Assembly: GCA_023897205.1 (NCBI GenBank)
Contig: JAHWDD010000002.1
Coordinates: 682,001-746,000 of the forward strand
Direction: 5' to 3'
From: Exophiala sp. HKRS030
Taxonomy: Eukaryota > Ascomycota > Eurotiomycetes > Chaetothyriales > Herpotrichiellaceae
DNA length: 64,000 nucleotides
Positions 22,020-33,244 of the stretch are shown here, piece by piece. Position numbers and translations under genes: made by a program. Position 1 is the first letter of the stretch; each line of letters starts with the position of its first letter. Under the pieces are notes generated by a model. It saw only the letters and a program-made list of their open reading frames with translations. It was not told the DNA's origin and did no database searches.

Positions 22020-25000
22020 TTAGCCGACCCTCCTCACTCGAGCTGAACTGGCACTTTCTATATCCTCGGCCTGCTGCCTACGCAGCTCGGCAACCTCGTC
22101 ATAGCCACCATCATCCTCGTCTTCTTCATCCTCCTCATCCGAATCAGCACCTCCTTCGGCATAAGAGGCTTCATCGTCAACCAGGCCTTGGCTTTCAGTT
22201 TCAGGTCTGCGCCGTTTCTGAAAATCTTGCGCATGCGCTGATGCTATCACAGTGCCGACTCGTCGCAGAGCCTGCATGCCAGGTGTAAGTGGTGCGCCTC
22301 CGCTAGATGTCTTCGATTTGCGTAGTCGTAGTGATGAGTCCCGGGTAGATTGCCTCTCTAGGTCTGCGCCTGTAGCAACATGACCATCCGCCTGTCCGAT
22401 CGTTGCTGGGGTGCCAGGGGCTCTTCTTGCATCTTCTGGTGAAACCAACTTCCCTGTGACTTCAGGTGATTCGGTAATCTCATATGGCAGCGGGATATCT
22501 CTCGAAGCACGGAATTTGCCGACATTGTTACAGTGCTCGTTCTCGACACGGAACAAACTCCACATTCCTCTGCGCAAAACCTCGGCCAGACTTACGAAAA
22601 AAGACATCAAAGCTGAGTGCTGGAGATCCTGAGTGAAGATTGCATAGAATACCCACTGCTGTCGGAGGACCACGTCTGCAATAATGGCGAAGTAGTACAC
22701 CCAAACTTTCTTATAAGCGAGCTGGTCGCGGAGGAAAAAATGCTTAGCCCAGAAGTTGCCCAGACTAAAGTCGAGATACACATCCCAGAACGCACAGTAG
22801 ACTCCGTTAATAGCAGCGAATGTGATAAAGACGGCGTGTAACGTGTCGCTCCGATCTATCCGGTACAATGACAAGGTCATGTAATATAGGATATTGCAGC
22901 AGTATTTCATAAAATTGGCGAGATGAGGAAACCAATTCCGTGAGTCGTAGTAGCGCCGGAGACATTGCAAGGCACGCCAAATAGCGGGCAAGGTAGTGAA
23001 GAAACCAAGCAGGCGAGAATGATTCGAGTTGCATTGTGGAGGGTCCTTCCAGCCGTTGGCATACAGACAGAAAAATGCTTCGATCTGGCCCATGGCGTAG
23101 GTTTCCGAACAGTACATGTCGCCAAGGTAAAAGTCGCGGAATTCAACAGGGTACAAGCCTGCTAGAAGAAGTCGGAGGTTTGAATAGCCCCACCAACGCC
23201 GTGCGCGATGGTACAAAATCCGGAAAGGAAGGACCATGATGAGGAGTGTTAGAAATATTAGGATCACCGGCCAGTAAACGTAAAAAGAGCCGCTGGCGTC
23301 AAGTTGAAAGTTGAGGTAAAGGAACAGCCCGTTCAACAGGAGAAAGAAGCAAGGTATTTCCGACAGTTGTCGCCAGTCGAGAACATGTCGTGTGTCGTAC
23401 TCGAAAACAAAGACATAATTAATGTGAGACTGGGTCCAGATCCGGCAGTCCAGACAGAACAACAGGAACAGGAGAAGCGCAAGGAAGTATCCTGCATATA
23501 TTTGCAAAAGATATGACGTCTGCAGTTTGATCACCGGGTCTGCGCCGAACAGGTGGTCGGACGCATTGACCAGTCCGGAAATGCCAAAGCAGACGCCAGC
23601 TGCAACGTACAGGCCATTGCGAAAGGTAGTGCCAGACTGATCACCTGCACCTAGCTTGGAACGCAGCTTTCGAACTGCAATCTTGTGGTTGCCTCTCTCA
23701 AAGTACCGAGAGTACAAATCCTCAACTGCCACAAGATGATTGTCGATAACATCACTTTGGACGAAGTAAGCGTTGTTAACCTTCTCCGCCATGTACCGCA
23801 GTGGTGGTCGAGCTTGAACAGCCTTGTCGTACTTCTTGTTAATTTTCCGAAATCCAGTTCTGTTCAGGATGGCATAAGATTTCAGTAATTCCAGGCCGCG
23901 GTAGAATTCCTGTAAAGCAAGCTTGAGTCGTCGCTTTGCAAATCTGTACGGCACATCGTCGTGCGGTTTCCTCCTCACGTAATCTTGTTTGGCATCCTCG
24001 ATTCGCCTTTGGGCATTTGGGCCAGGCGGGGAACTTAACTTTTGCATGGCTTTGCTGGTCTTGCCAGGAGCATGACGGCGTCCCAGAGCATCTTCAATCG
24101 GTTTCTTGAGAAAATTTGGACCAGAATCGTTTGCTTGGCCGTTTTCCTTTCCGCCAGGGCCATTTACATACGCGCCGTCAGGTAGTTCCTGAGACGTGCC
24201 ACGCTGAGGTTTTTGGTCTTTGAGAATTTCCGCCAATCGGCGGTCTCGCATTTCATGCAGCTGTTTTCGAAGTACTTGAAGTCGAGCAGAAGCCTCCTCT
24301 TCCTTCATCCGGTAAAAGGTCTCTATCTTGTCCAGTTCTTTGTCCAAGAAGAAGAAAAACTCCCCCTGTCTGGCGTCGAGCTCCTTATATGCTTCCAGCT
24401 GAACATCATTGACTGTGGGCTGGTCCAGAGCTTGCGCCGTAAACAGTCTTCGTATTCGCGAACGCGGGAAAGTATGGCTCTCCGAAAGAGAAGAAGATTG
24501 GCCTTTTGTGTCCTTGTCTGCATTCCCAGCCCTAAACATCCTCCGGGCAATGCTGCCTCTGAGGCTTCGTTTGGCTGGCGGAGTGGTTTCACCGACATGG
24601 TACGCATCTGGAGCGCGGGGTATCTGAGCAGCCTCTGGTAGTTTCATAACCTGTTGGCCCGATGATTCTGCTGACACTGTTTCATTTCGATCTGGAACAA
24701 CCGGACTTATAGCAGGATCAGGCAATTCCAAGGCTGCGAAATGTCCGGGCGTTTCTCCTTCATCGTCTGGTGGCGTACCAATGATACTCCCATACCTCGT
24801 CTGCCATCTGTTTTGATTCGTCTGGGCATTGGCAAGTGGTGTCCGTTCTGGCGTTGGTAACTTACTTGCGTCCTGACTGGGACCTCCAGGGATGAGGATG
24901 GGTGGCGACTGAGCAAACCAAGTTCTGCTTTCGGTCTGTTCCAGTGTTGGTCTCGGAGAACCTGCTCTTTCGTTTTCTGGCGCTACCTCTTCGATTTCGG

Positions 25001-25346
25001 GGAGCGAATGTGTGGTATTGGACGTCTTGGGACGGGGCCGTGTGAAATCATAATGCGTGAATGGTATTCTCTCCGAAGAATCCTCAGGAACGAGCGCAGG
25101 GCGAGCAGGGGTGGACGGAGTGCGATTGATGTTTCGAAGGGCTTTGGAGATGGCCTTGATCTTCTTTTTCCCTTGCTACTACAATTAGCCATCTGTGGTA
25201 CGGCCGAGAAGAAGTTTCCTTGCCTTATAATTCAGGTACTTAACTCTCCATTCGGGGACGGCTTCGTCCTCCAGTTCCCTAATCTATGTCAGTGGCTGAG
25301 GAAGTACCGAGCAGGAATCAGTCTCTACGCACTTTGCGAACTTCAT
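22020..25346 (-). CDS. SYG1: SPX-EXS phosphate exporter (Syg1/Xpr1 family)
   Basis: Three exons: 25333-25346, 25224-25278 and 22020-25175, giving 1074 residues. Exon 1 encodes MKFAK; exon 2 continues ELEDEAVPEWRVKYLNYK and exon 3 QGKKKIKAISKAL, which together restore the invariant start of the SPX domain. Intron 1 is GT-AG (54 bases); intron 2 is GC-AG (48 bases). The SPX domain binds inositol pyrophosphates as a phosphate signal. Its later part (KIETFYRMKEEEASARLQVL; LKLALQEFYRGLELLKSYAI) lies beyond a long low-complexity insertion. The EXS membrane domain follows, with about eight spans and the family motifs GWKDPPQC and ALQCLRRYYDSR. The C-terminus is acidic and disordered. Role by homology: phosphate export or signalling at the plasma membrane or Golgi; symbol tentative. 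Confidence 0.92.
25176..25223 (-). other. GC-AG intron (48 bases) in the SPX-EXS gene
   Basis: The 5' splice site reads AAG|GCAAGG rather than GT, and the 3' side reads GCTAAT...TAG|CAAGGG with a plausible branch point. Only this junction gives the conserved K-Y-L-N-Y-K-Q-G-K-K sequence of the SPX domain. Confidence 0.8.
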
Positions 25347-25945
25347 GTCCTGGACGGGTGACTGCACACATCGAGGTCATGCTAACAGTAGACGCGAATC
25401 TGCATGAGTTTATTATTCGCGCAGGAACAACGACAACAGCGCGAGCACAAGGGAGAGAGGGCCATCAACCCCGGGAAGATGCAGCGTGCAAAATGTCAAC
25501 CGAAGCCATGGGCATGAAAGAAAAGGGTACCAGCGTCATGGCTGTTGCGCTATTGGTGGTCGCTCCGACACGTGTAAAAATGAGCTTCATCTACGGAATC
25601 GGCGGGTTGACGAAAATGCTTGGTTCAAATGACGCATGGGCCAATGCAGCAGCCAGGAAATCAGTTCCTCTGAATGACAAAAAGAGATCTGTCAGACGGC
25701 CTCGTCAAGTATTGCCCGGACTCCAGCATGACACGAGCATATGCCCAATAGACACCGATGAACAGAGAGGGGGGAAATGTAAATTGTGTATGGAACATTC
25801 TGAGTAATTTACATGCCGACACAGTCAACCAAATTCTGAATTCTCCCACTCCCAACACTGGTCGCCCAGCCGAGTAAGCGAACAGAAGTCGAGACGAACC
25901 AAAGATCAACATCCACCAGCTTCCATACCCCCCTCGCCTCTCAAA
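25347..25945. promoter_or_regulatory. Divergent region, phosphate exporter / ABM protein
   Basis: About 600 bases between divergent starts. No motif was assigned. Confidence 0.4.
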
Positions 25946-26269
25946 ATGGTCTACACTATCACGGTGCACATGCGTGCCAAATCTTCGGACCCAGCAATCA
26001 TCCAAAAGCTCAAGAACAAACTCATCGAAGCTTCAAGAGTCTACTCCAAGGACAAGGAAACCGTCTCATGGTTCGTCATGCAATCCGTCCACGATCCAAG
26101 GGACTTTACCATTGTCGAACGCTACGAGCAGGAGAGTAGCCAGAAGTATCACCTGGAGAACCCATACTGGAAAACCTTCGACCCCTACGTCAAACCCCTA
26201 CTCGAGGGAGAAATGGATCTGAGAAGGTTCGAGGAGCTGGACACCAGCAAGGACGTTGTCGTCGAGTAA
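25946..26269 (+). CDS. Small antibiotic-biosynthesis-monooxygenase (ABM) domain protein
   Basis: 107 residues, single exon, ATG at 25946. The dimeric alpha+beta-barrel pattern is visible: MVYTITVHMRAK strand, then a helix (IIQKLKNKLIEASRVYSKDK), ETVSWFVMQSVHDPRDFTIV and ERYEQESSQKYHLENPYWKT. ABM domains form small homodimers. Known members are cofactor-free monooxygenases (quinone-forming), heme-degrading enzymes or proteins without known activity. The length is the family's usual single-domain size. Convergent with the 2OG oxygenase (79 bases apart). No hint of substrate. Confidence 0.85.
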   Translation: MVYTITVHMRAKSSDPAIIQKLKNKLIEASRVYSKDKETVSWFVMQSVHDPRDFTIVERYEQESSQKYHLENPYWKTFDPYVKPLLEGEMDLRRFEELDTSKDVVVE

Positions 26270-26347
26270 AAGTTACAAGGTCTACCGGGTTGACGATTGA
26301 ACGGCCAGAATGGATGCTACGGTATCTCAAACAGTACTTTTCATCTA

Positions 26348-27421
26348 TCAACTGTCATTGATGTACTTGTCAAAAACATCTGCATAAAACTTTCTCCCCA
26401 CGTCTCTGTGACTTCGGATTTTCGTTCTCAGCTGTGCCTCGCCCCAGGTGTCGTACTGCCCTTGAAGGAACGGACTATCGATCCTCTGGCCTTCTGCCGA
26501 CTCTCTCGTGTGCCATCGGTCCTGGTCAAAGTGCTGCCACAAGGCCTGGAGGTCTCTTTTGGTCAAATCAGGGCGCACCCCCTGAAAGAAGGGGACACTG
26601 TAGCGATCATAGTCGCCAGGGGGGAGCAGGACACGATGCGTCGTAGCTTTGCACACGCCGTTCGTGACAACCTCAAAGGCCTGGCCCATGTTGACGACCA
26701 GCGTGTTCGGCACAGATGGAACGTCAAGCCACTCGCCACTCTTCGACAGCGCTTGAAGTCCCTTGATCGATGGGTCCGAAGCCTGTAGTAGGAACGTCAT
26801 CCAGCCTGAGCTGTCTTTGTGAGGTCCAACGCCTTGTGTTTGTGCGTCTAGCGTTGCATCTGTCGAGGAGGGCCTGTAGTGAACGAGCTTCAACCTGTCT
26901 TGAGGCCCAGTAAAGCAGGCCAGACTGTCGTGCGGCAAGTCCAATGCTTCTTCCACCAGCGAGAGAAACTGGGATGCCACTTCCTGCAAAGCTGTGATGT
27001 AGGATTCCACCTTTCCTCGCAGTCCTGGGACACTGGTTGATGACTTGATCCATTGATTCGGACCTTGCAATCGGGTGTATAGTGGCAAAGTATCGTCCTG
27101 GTCGTATCTACCCTTCAACTCGTTCGCATGTTCGAATTGTTCTCGATGATCCTGGACTTTGGCAGTAGTCTCGGAACCAAACTTGCTATAACCAAGAAAG
27201 TGAGGAGAGTTCACGAGCGCGACTGACTCCTTCACTTCTTCCGGCAAACCAAATAGATAGGGCAAGACACGCACAAGGTCTTCAATGGTAGACTGGTCGA
27301 CGCTGTAACCGGTCAAATAAAGGAAACCGACCTCGAGGAGGGCATGGCGCAACTCCTTGAGTAGTTCAGTCCGAGTCACTGAAATCTCCGCTTTGCTCAG
27401 ATCAATTGTCGGTATAGACAT
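26348..27421 (-). CDS. 2-oxoglutarate / Fe(II) dioxygenase, isopenicillin-N-synthase-like
   Basis: 357 residues, single exon, ATG at 27421. The N-terminal DIOX_N domain starts MSIPTIDLSKAEI. The double-stranded beta-helix core carries the iron facial triad H201-x-D203 (GPHKDSSGW) and H262 (KATTHRVLLPPGD). The 2-oxoglutarate carboxylate clamp R-x-S is at R273/S275 (DRYSVPFF). All catalytic residues are present, so it should be active. This superfamily in fungi covers gibberellin/flavonol-type oxidases, ethylene-forming enzymes and secondary-metabolite oxidases; the substrate is not predictable. Neighbours do not form an obvious pathway with it. Confidence 0.9.
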   Translation of the reverse strand: MSIPTIDLSKAEISVTRTELLKELRHALLEVGFLYLTGYSVDQSTIEDLVRVLPYLFGLPEEVKESVALVNSPHFLGYSKFGSETTAKVQDHREQFEHANELKGRYDQDDTLPLYTRLQGPNQWIKSSTSVPGLRGKVESYITALQEVASQFLSLVEEALDLPHDSLACFTGPQDRLKLVHYRPSSTDATLDAQTQGVGPHKDSSGWMTFLLQASDPSIKGLQALSKSGEWLDVPSVPNTLVVNMGQAFEVVTNGVCKATTHRVLLPPGDYDRYSVPFFQGVRPDLTKRDLQALWQHFDQDRWHTRESAEGQRIDSPFLQGQYDTWGEAQLRTKIRSHRDVGRKFYADVFDKYINDS

Positions 27422-28009
27422 GTCCGCATGTGGCCATTGGAAACATAAAACAACCTAGAGGTTTGTAGAGAGTGAAAAAGGATCGTCTTCTTGAACCAAC
27501 AAGACGGCCGAGGTGTTTCTCCAAGCCGCTTTCTATGCACCACAGCATACGATACCTTCAAATCATTATTGGCAGCTAGACGTTTAAATCTACCCACGAT
27601 ATATCATATAGACTATTATGCATAATCACCAAACTACAAAGACACGATCGGCAGTTCCACGTGACTGAAAGCATTGAAAGGCGACTGTACCTCACTGCCT
27701 ATTCACATGTGGCCATATGGCCCAAGGCGGAGGGAAAAGGGGTAATCATAGGTCATATCTTCCTTTCTATCACTATCGAAGGAAACGACCTCTTCACGAA
27801 ACTAAATATGAGCATTGTGCATCTCATGATTACATTTGTTCTTGCTTATGTTTTTCAAGGATGATTGTGGTTGTGAATATGCTTTGCTCATCCAGGACAA
27901 GTTGCCCACCCCTGCGACCTAAATCGTGCTCGGTGCTACAGTCCTTGTCTGGTCTATATTGACACTTTCAGTCTCCTCATCTCAGAACTGGCCTCATCAG
28001 AGGCTTTCA
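27422..28009. other. Intergenic region
   Basis: About 590 bases upstream of the 2OG oxygenase. Short open frames only; nothing supported. Confidence 0.4.
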
Positions 28010-28594
28010 TCAGGTAGTCGGCTCGCTCTCAAAGTCGCAGTCCTTGCCAGGCATGCCTCCAGATGCCAAAGCCGGCTCTCCTCCGTTGCCGTCCAGATGG
28101 TCGTCTTCATTTTCCCCGGTGCTTTTGTCTTCTTCCTGCTCCGGGCTCTTTGACTTGGTATCGTGTTGGACTCCATTCTCATCGGTATCCAAATCCGTTG
28201 CGGCCGAGGTCGGGTTGTCATTCGCTATCTCTGAAGCTTGCTCAGAGAGCAACAGTGGGCTCAATTGAGATGTTGCGACTGAAGCTTGTGTACCCCGACT
28301 AGCGCCAACAGCGATCCCACTAGCTCTCTCCATGGTCCTCGCATCTTCGCGAAGCAATCGTGCCCTATTCTCCCAATCGGCAGCGACCCTGCGCATTCCC
28401 AAGGCAGCGTCGGCACTGAGACTGGAGGCTCGGTCAAGGGCTATGGCTTCATCGTAGAGGTTGAGGAATTCTTGATGTAAGAGGCGGGACTTTGTAAGGA
28501 GGAGGTCAGCCTCGTCTCTGATCAAAGCGGCTTGTTGTTCGAGGATGGCGGCGTCTTCATTGAGCACGTCGCTCGGCGATTGTCTGTCTGTCAT
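28010..28594 (-). CDS. Small coiled-coil protein, unknown function
   Basis: 194 residues from the ATG at 28594 (the frame can be extended five codons upstream only from GTG). Residues about 8-100 are almost entirely helical with heptad-like hydrophobics (ILEQQAALIRDEADLLLTKS, LHQEFLNLYDEAIALDRASS). The C-terminal half is acidic, polar and probably disordered (KSPEQEEDKSTGENEDDHLD). No catalytic motif or signal peptide is visible. I do not recognise the family. Codon pattern and frame length support a real gene, though expression evidence would be needed to be sure. Confidence 0.6.
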   Translation of the reverse strand: MTDRQSPSDVLNEDAAILEQQAALIRDEADLLLTKSRLLHQEFLNLYDEAIALDRASSLSADAALGMRRVAADWENRARLLREDARTMERASGIAVGASRGTQASVATSQLSPLLLSEQASEIANDNPTSAATDLDTDENGVQHDTKSKSPEQEEDKSTGENEDDHLDGNGGEPALASGGMPGKDCDFESEPTT

Positions 28595-28839
28595 CGCGAC
28601 AAATGGCACACGAAACAGTAAACAGAGTGGAAGGGTAACAAATCAGTCTCTCGAGTCGTGCGATGGAAATGCAATTTAGCAGTGCACCATCGACCAAATC
28701 AGGTAAATGATGAGGAGCTTGGCACATGAAGGAGACAACGATGCCATGCTGGCCGTCGTCCGTGTTTGCCTCACTCGCGGAAGCCCGCTCTCGCTATCCC
28801 CGATACGACGATCCATTCATGCATAAGGAATGGGTCATC

Positions 28840-29532
28840 CTATGCACTGGTTTGAGTATTGAAAGCCGGCTGCTGATGCTGTTCCCAAGGGTCTACAGCA
28901 TTGGGATTTGCCTTTCTCCATGCTGCAATTGCTGCTTCAAGCTCGTCAAGATTGCCTTGAAATGAATCTTTGGCTGGCTCGGTCCTGACATCCCAGACAT
29001 CCTCACTGCTTGGGCCAGTCTTCCATTTCATGGCTCTTTTGCGGTAATGATCTTGGATTGCTGCCGCTCGATCCTTCGCATCCCAATTTCGTGTTCTCAT
29101 ACAAAGCCAAAAGTCGTCCCAGTGATTTGAACATGAACGAAATGATCCATATCGGTAAATGTTGACAAACTGCCCCCCAAAACTCTGGCAAAACATGGCA
29201 TAATCGAAGGACGAACGGCAGGATATTTCAGTTGGGTAAAGGGAGTCAGGTGAGATATCAACCTCGACGGATGCATTATGTACCGCTCTTGTTGACTTTG
29301 TTTCCCCTGTATTTTTCTCTGGAATGACCTCTGTCTCTGCCTGAAATTCTTTCATGAGTTCGAGGAATTCTTGATTGGCTCGTTCTTCTCGAGAAAGGGT
29401 CGGCTTGGCTGGTTCAGTGGCCGATGCAAGGGCTGGTGCAGCCATTGAGGTGGAGGCCTTGGAAGAGCTCGAAGAGTCAATCTCTGAGGCTTCATGGCTT
29501 TTGGAGGGTTTTGACCTCCAGAACCAGTCCAT
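28840..29532 (-). CDS. EMI1: Emi1/DUF3128-family protein (CHCH-like)
   Basis: 230 residues, single exon, ATG at 29532. A low-complexity N-terminal half is followed by the DUF3128 core: CRSSFDYAMFCQSFGGQFVN, YRYGSFRSCSNHWDDFWLCM. Its four cysteines are in CX9C-like pairs, followed by RDHYRKRA-like basic sequence (QDHYRKRAMKWKTG). Family members include yeast Emi1, needed for early meiotic gene induction and linked to mitochondrial function, and fission-yeast Emr1 at ER-mitochondria contacts. The symbol is by family resemblance only. Divergent from YME2 with 350 bases between starts, which is notable since both concern mitochondria. Confidence 0.8.
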   Translation of the reverse strand: MDWFWRSKPSKSHEASEIDSSSSSKASTSMAAPALASATEPAKPTLSREERANQEFLELMKEFQAETEVIPEKNTGETKSTRAVHNASVEVDISPDSLYPTEISCRSSFDYAMFCQSFGGQFVNIYRYGSFRSCSNHWDDFWLCMRTRNWDAKDRAAAIQDHYRKRAMKWKTGPSSEDVWDVRTEPAKDSFQGNLDELEAAIAAWRKANPNAVDPWEQHQQPAFNTQTSA

Positions 29533-29882
29533 GTTGACCAGTCCTAGAGATGGTCGATAGGGGGATTCGACGTTGAGAAAAACCGGCCTTGTCCAAACTG
29601 CAGCTCATGCATGGCCTGCTGCTCTCTGGAAAATAAAATGAAGCCGTGCACGGCCACAGACCGCAAAACACGTGCGCCACAATACGACTACTAGCGCGTC
29701 TTGAATACTACGTCATACCACAATGAATTCACAGATGCTTCTGCCGTCATGGAGACAGGAAAACTTGACAGATGTGAAAGGCATTACATCTTGCAAGAAG
29801 GTCTTCCAGATGCTCACAACGGTTCGAAAGTGACCTATGGTCATAGTCATTGATCGATGTGCTGCTAGAGGTCCTCCGCAAC
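29533..29882. promoter_or_regulatory. Divergent promoter region EMI1-like / YME2
   Basis: 350 bases between divergent starts of two probable mitochondrial genes. No recognised site. Confidence 0.45.
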
Positions 29883-32537
29883 ATGTTGATATTCAGGACC
29901 ACCAGGTGTTGCTTGGGGCGGCGGACGTCGCCCACAGCAGCACTGTTCAGAAAGTATTATTTGCACAACACAGGCAGCTCTCGACCACGACCGATAAAAC
30001 CAACAGTTCCAGCAGGAAAGAGAAATGAGTCCTCAGAAGTCGGCGACAATGACAGCGGCCATATCGAGACAAAGCCGAATGAAGGAATTCTTTTCTTTGA
30101 CAGTGCGCAGTGCCACAAGTGAAACGAGAAGCGTTCATGCTGACTGATATTCAGATGTCTTTCCCCTCAAGCTTCAGTGGCTAACTCGAATACCATTCCT
30201 GAATGCTGACACGCTTTTGGCGGAATCCCTCAAGAGGGTTAATCACCCAGATCTTGCTTTGGCTGATCCGTCGAGCATAATCAAGCGAGCCCTCCCAGAA
30301 AAGCTACCTATCACTGTCACCACAGTTTTGCCTAGACTCAGAGAAGGAGGAGCATTTGTCAAGTTTAGACACGAGGAGGGAATCACAACGACAGAACTCG
30401 AAAATACGCTGAAAGAATATCTCAAGGAGAAGCCAATCAAGCCATGGTTCAATCCTTTCCGCCAAGTGCGGGCTTTTCTCGTTCGAGGGAAGCCCTGGAT
30501 CGAAGATCTCTATCGCATCCCAAGCTCCCGGGTCAAAGTCGAGTTTCTGCCGACCTCTCCTGAAACGTCTGCCGCCGAATTGACCCAAGAGACACTCTAC
30601 TCCTTGTTTCGAAGATATGGCAAACTTTCCGAGATTGTACCTGAACCCTTTGACTCCAAGGTCCTTCCAAGATATGCATACATTGACTACACTCGAGTGA
30701 GATTTGCGACGATGGCCAAGAACTGCATGCACGGTTATGTTGTGGGTACAGCCGAAGGAGGTGGCAAGGCTGGAACCCTGCTTAAGCTCAGCTACGAACC
30801 TAGAGTCAAAGCGAACTGGATCTGGAGTTGGATCACCAGCCATCCAAGAATAGTGCTCCCGTTGGTTGTAGCACTACTGACAGCGGCGTCAGTTGCAGTC
30901 TTTGATCCAATCCGAACATTTTTCATCCGGATGCATATCACACATGGGTTGCACTTGGAGGATCAACCACTCTACAGATGGGCGAAGAGTTGGCTCAGCC
31001 GAGGGTATGACTATATTCGCCTCCGGAAGCAAGGGGGCGACGGTGACAATCTGAAGATTGTGTGGGAAGATCGCCAAGGAGCAATTACTCAGTTGCAGAC
31101 ATGGATGATCGAGACCGCCGATACTTTTATTGTGGTGCAGGGTCCTCGTGGAGCCGGTAAGAAGGAACTCGTTATGGACCAAGCCCTAAAGGGTCGACCC
31201 AACAAATTGATCATCGACTGCAAAAAGATTCAGGAAGCACGGGGAGACAGCTCTACGATTGCTGCTGCGGCCGCCGAAGTCGGCTATCGGCCAGTATTCT
31301 CATGGATGAACAGTATCAGCAGCATGATCGACTTGGCGGCAATGGGCACAATCGGAACCAAGACTGGATTCTCCGAGACCCTCGACACACAATTGGCTAA
31401 GATATGGGGTAACACCACCACTGCTTTGAAGAAGATTGCGCTATCGCATCGAAATAAGAAGGATGAAAAGGAGGCTCAAATGGCGGACGATGAGTGGCTC
31501 GAGGCTCATCCTGAGTACCGACCTGTTGTTGTGATTGACAACTTTTTGCACAAAAACAATGAAGGATCGTCTAGCATCGTGTACGACAAGTTGGGTGAGT
31601 GGGCAGCAACATTGACAACACAGAATGTGGCACACGTAATCTTCCTAACGACAGATGTGTCGTTTTCGAAATCTCTAAGCAAGGCATTACCTGACAGGGT
31701 GTTCCGCCAAATCACCCTCAGTGACTGTACGCCAGAAGTGGCAAAGAAACTCGTTCTGCAGCATCTCAAACCCGAGGGCGATGAAGCTTCGTCAGCTGAG
31801 GGAGAGGAAAAGATGTCGTCTACACAAATGCAGAGTAACATTGACGAGCTCGATAGCGTCATCCAGATCCTTGGTGGTCGATTGACGGATCTGGAATTCC
31901 TCGCCCGAAGGATCAAGACGGGCGAATCCCCAGGAAGTAAGTGCACCGCCCGCTTTGTCCTAGTTGACCCTGTCTAACAATGCCAACAGAAGCTGTACGT
32001 CAAATTATTGAGCAATCTGCCTCGGAGATTTTGAAGATGTATCTTCTTGATGTCGACAGCGCCAGCCGCACATGGACCCCACAGCAAGCATGGCTGATCA
32101 TCAAACGTTTGGCCTCTGATGAGGTTCTGCGATATAATGAACTGCTACTTGACCCTCTCTTCAGTAATGGTGAAGCTGTCCTGCAAGCACTTGAGCAGGC
32201 AGAACTGATCACGATCACCTCGACCAACGGACGACCGTATAGCATCAAGCCCGGCAGGCCTGTTTATCAGTCCGCGTTTGAATATCTTACCGATGACGAA
32301 GTTCTCAAAGCACGACTTGACTTGGCCATTCTGTCTCAACTGATCAGTACCGAGACCAAGAATGTCGAAAAGTACGAGAACGAATTAAAGATTCTGGGCG
32401 AATTGCCAGGGACACCTAGCGAGATCAAACCAAGAACGCAATACTGTCTGGCCAAGGTGATGGGTTCTCAGATAAAAATCCAGCAGTACGAGACTGAAAG
32501 CGGTAAGCTGAAGAAGGTGCTTTCAGACAAGTTCTAG
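29883..32537 (+). CDS. YME2: Mitochondrial escape protein 2 (Yme2/RNA12 family)
   Basis: Three exons: 29883-30102, 30155-31936 and 31990-32537, giving 849 residues; introns are 52 and 53 bases. The first junction joins ILFFD to NVFPLKLQWLTRIPF, the family's conserved block after a mitochondrial presequence (MLIFRTTRCCLGRRTSPTAA, rich in Arg/Ser/Thr). The second restores GESPG-KAVRQIIEQSASEIL. An RRM-like domain is followed by one membrane span near residues 304-325 (RIVLPLVVALLTAASVAVF). A large domain exposed to the intermembrane space follows, with a P-loop at about 403 (GPRGAGKKE) and a DNFLHK Walker-B-like region. Yme2 is an inner-membrane protein affecting mitochondrial nucleoid structure and DNA escape. 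The start was chosen as the ATG that begins the presequence. Confidence 0.92.
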
Positions 32538-33244
32538 TGTGAAAGTGACGCCATGATGTGGAACGTCTCTATGGGTACAGGACCATTTCTTTTCCTCTCA
32601 GTCAATAATGTATGATATGCATGAGATATATATACCCCGATCAAATGTTCTGTATGGTGTGGAATAGATGGTTCCAGGTTTTCATGAAATCAAAGTGGTT
32701 ACTCTATGCTTGCCCGGCAAATTCACTTCTGTGTCTTGTCTGTGAAAGTGAATTTATATGTCGATTCAAGAATTTCATCTTGGTCAGTATTTCGCCCGTG
32801 ACTCTCTTTATTATATATCTTCCACAAAGGATGCGGGAGTCGATGGGCCGAAGAAATAAATACGAGGCTGTTGTTCCTCCAAGGCTAATGATTATTTAAC
32901 GAGCATTCTGTACGGAGTATTACATTCTTAAGGCTTCCAGTCTCCACCTCCCCTCGATTGTATTGTACTCCCTCAATTCTCACCGTTCAAACAGATTTAT
33001 CAACATCTCATGGCTTGTGCGCAGTTCTACTATAGCTTCTGTGATTTTTCAAGATCGTTGTATTGAGCCATATAGAGCCTCTCTAGCTCTTCAATCGAGC
33101 GGAGCTGACCTCCTGGCAGTTGCTACCGACCCGGCATTTCACAAACTCGATAGGAGAGCGATTCATATCATTCTTTTCAGAACCTTTGGACCTGTCTCAC
33201 AGTACTTAGTTTGTCCCCTCCAACGCTAGCTTTACAAGTCCAAG
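32538..33244. other. Intergenic region
   Basis: About 700 bases, AT-rich in the first half, between YME2 and the P450. It contains a TACGGAGTA motif at 32911-32919. No supported gene. Confidence 0.4.

Noticed and set aside
29821..29840. GGTTCGAA-like sequence as a tRNA T-arm
   Set aside because: No matching acceptor, D-arm or anticodon stem around it; other GTTCGAA matches lie inside coding regions.
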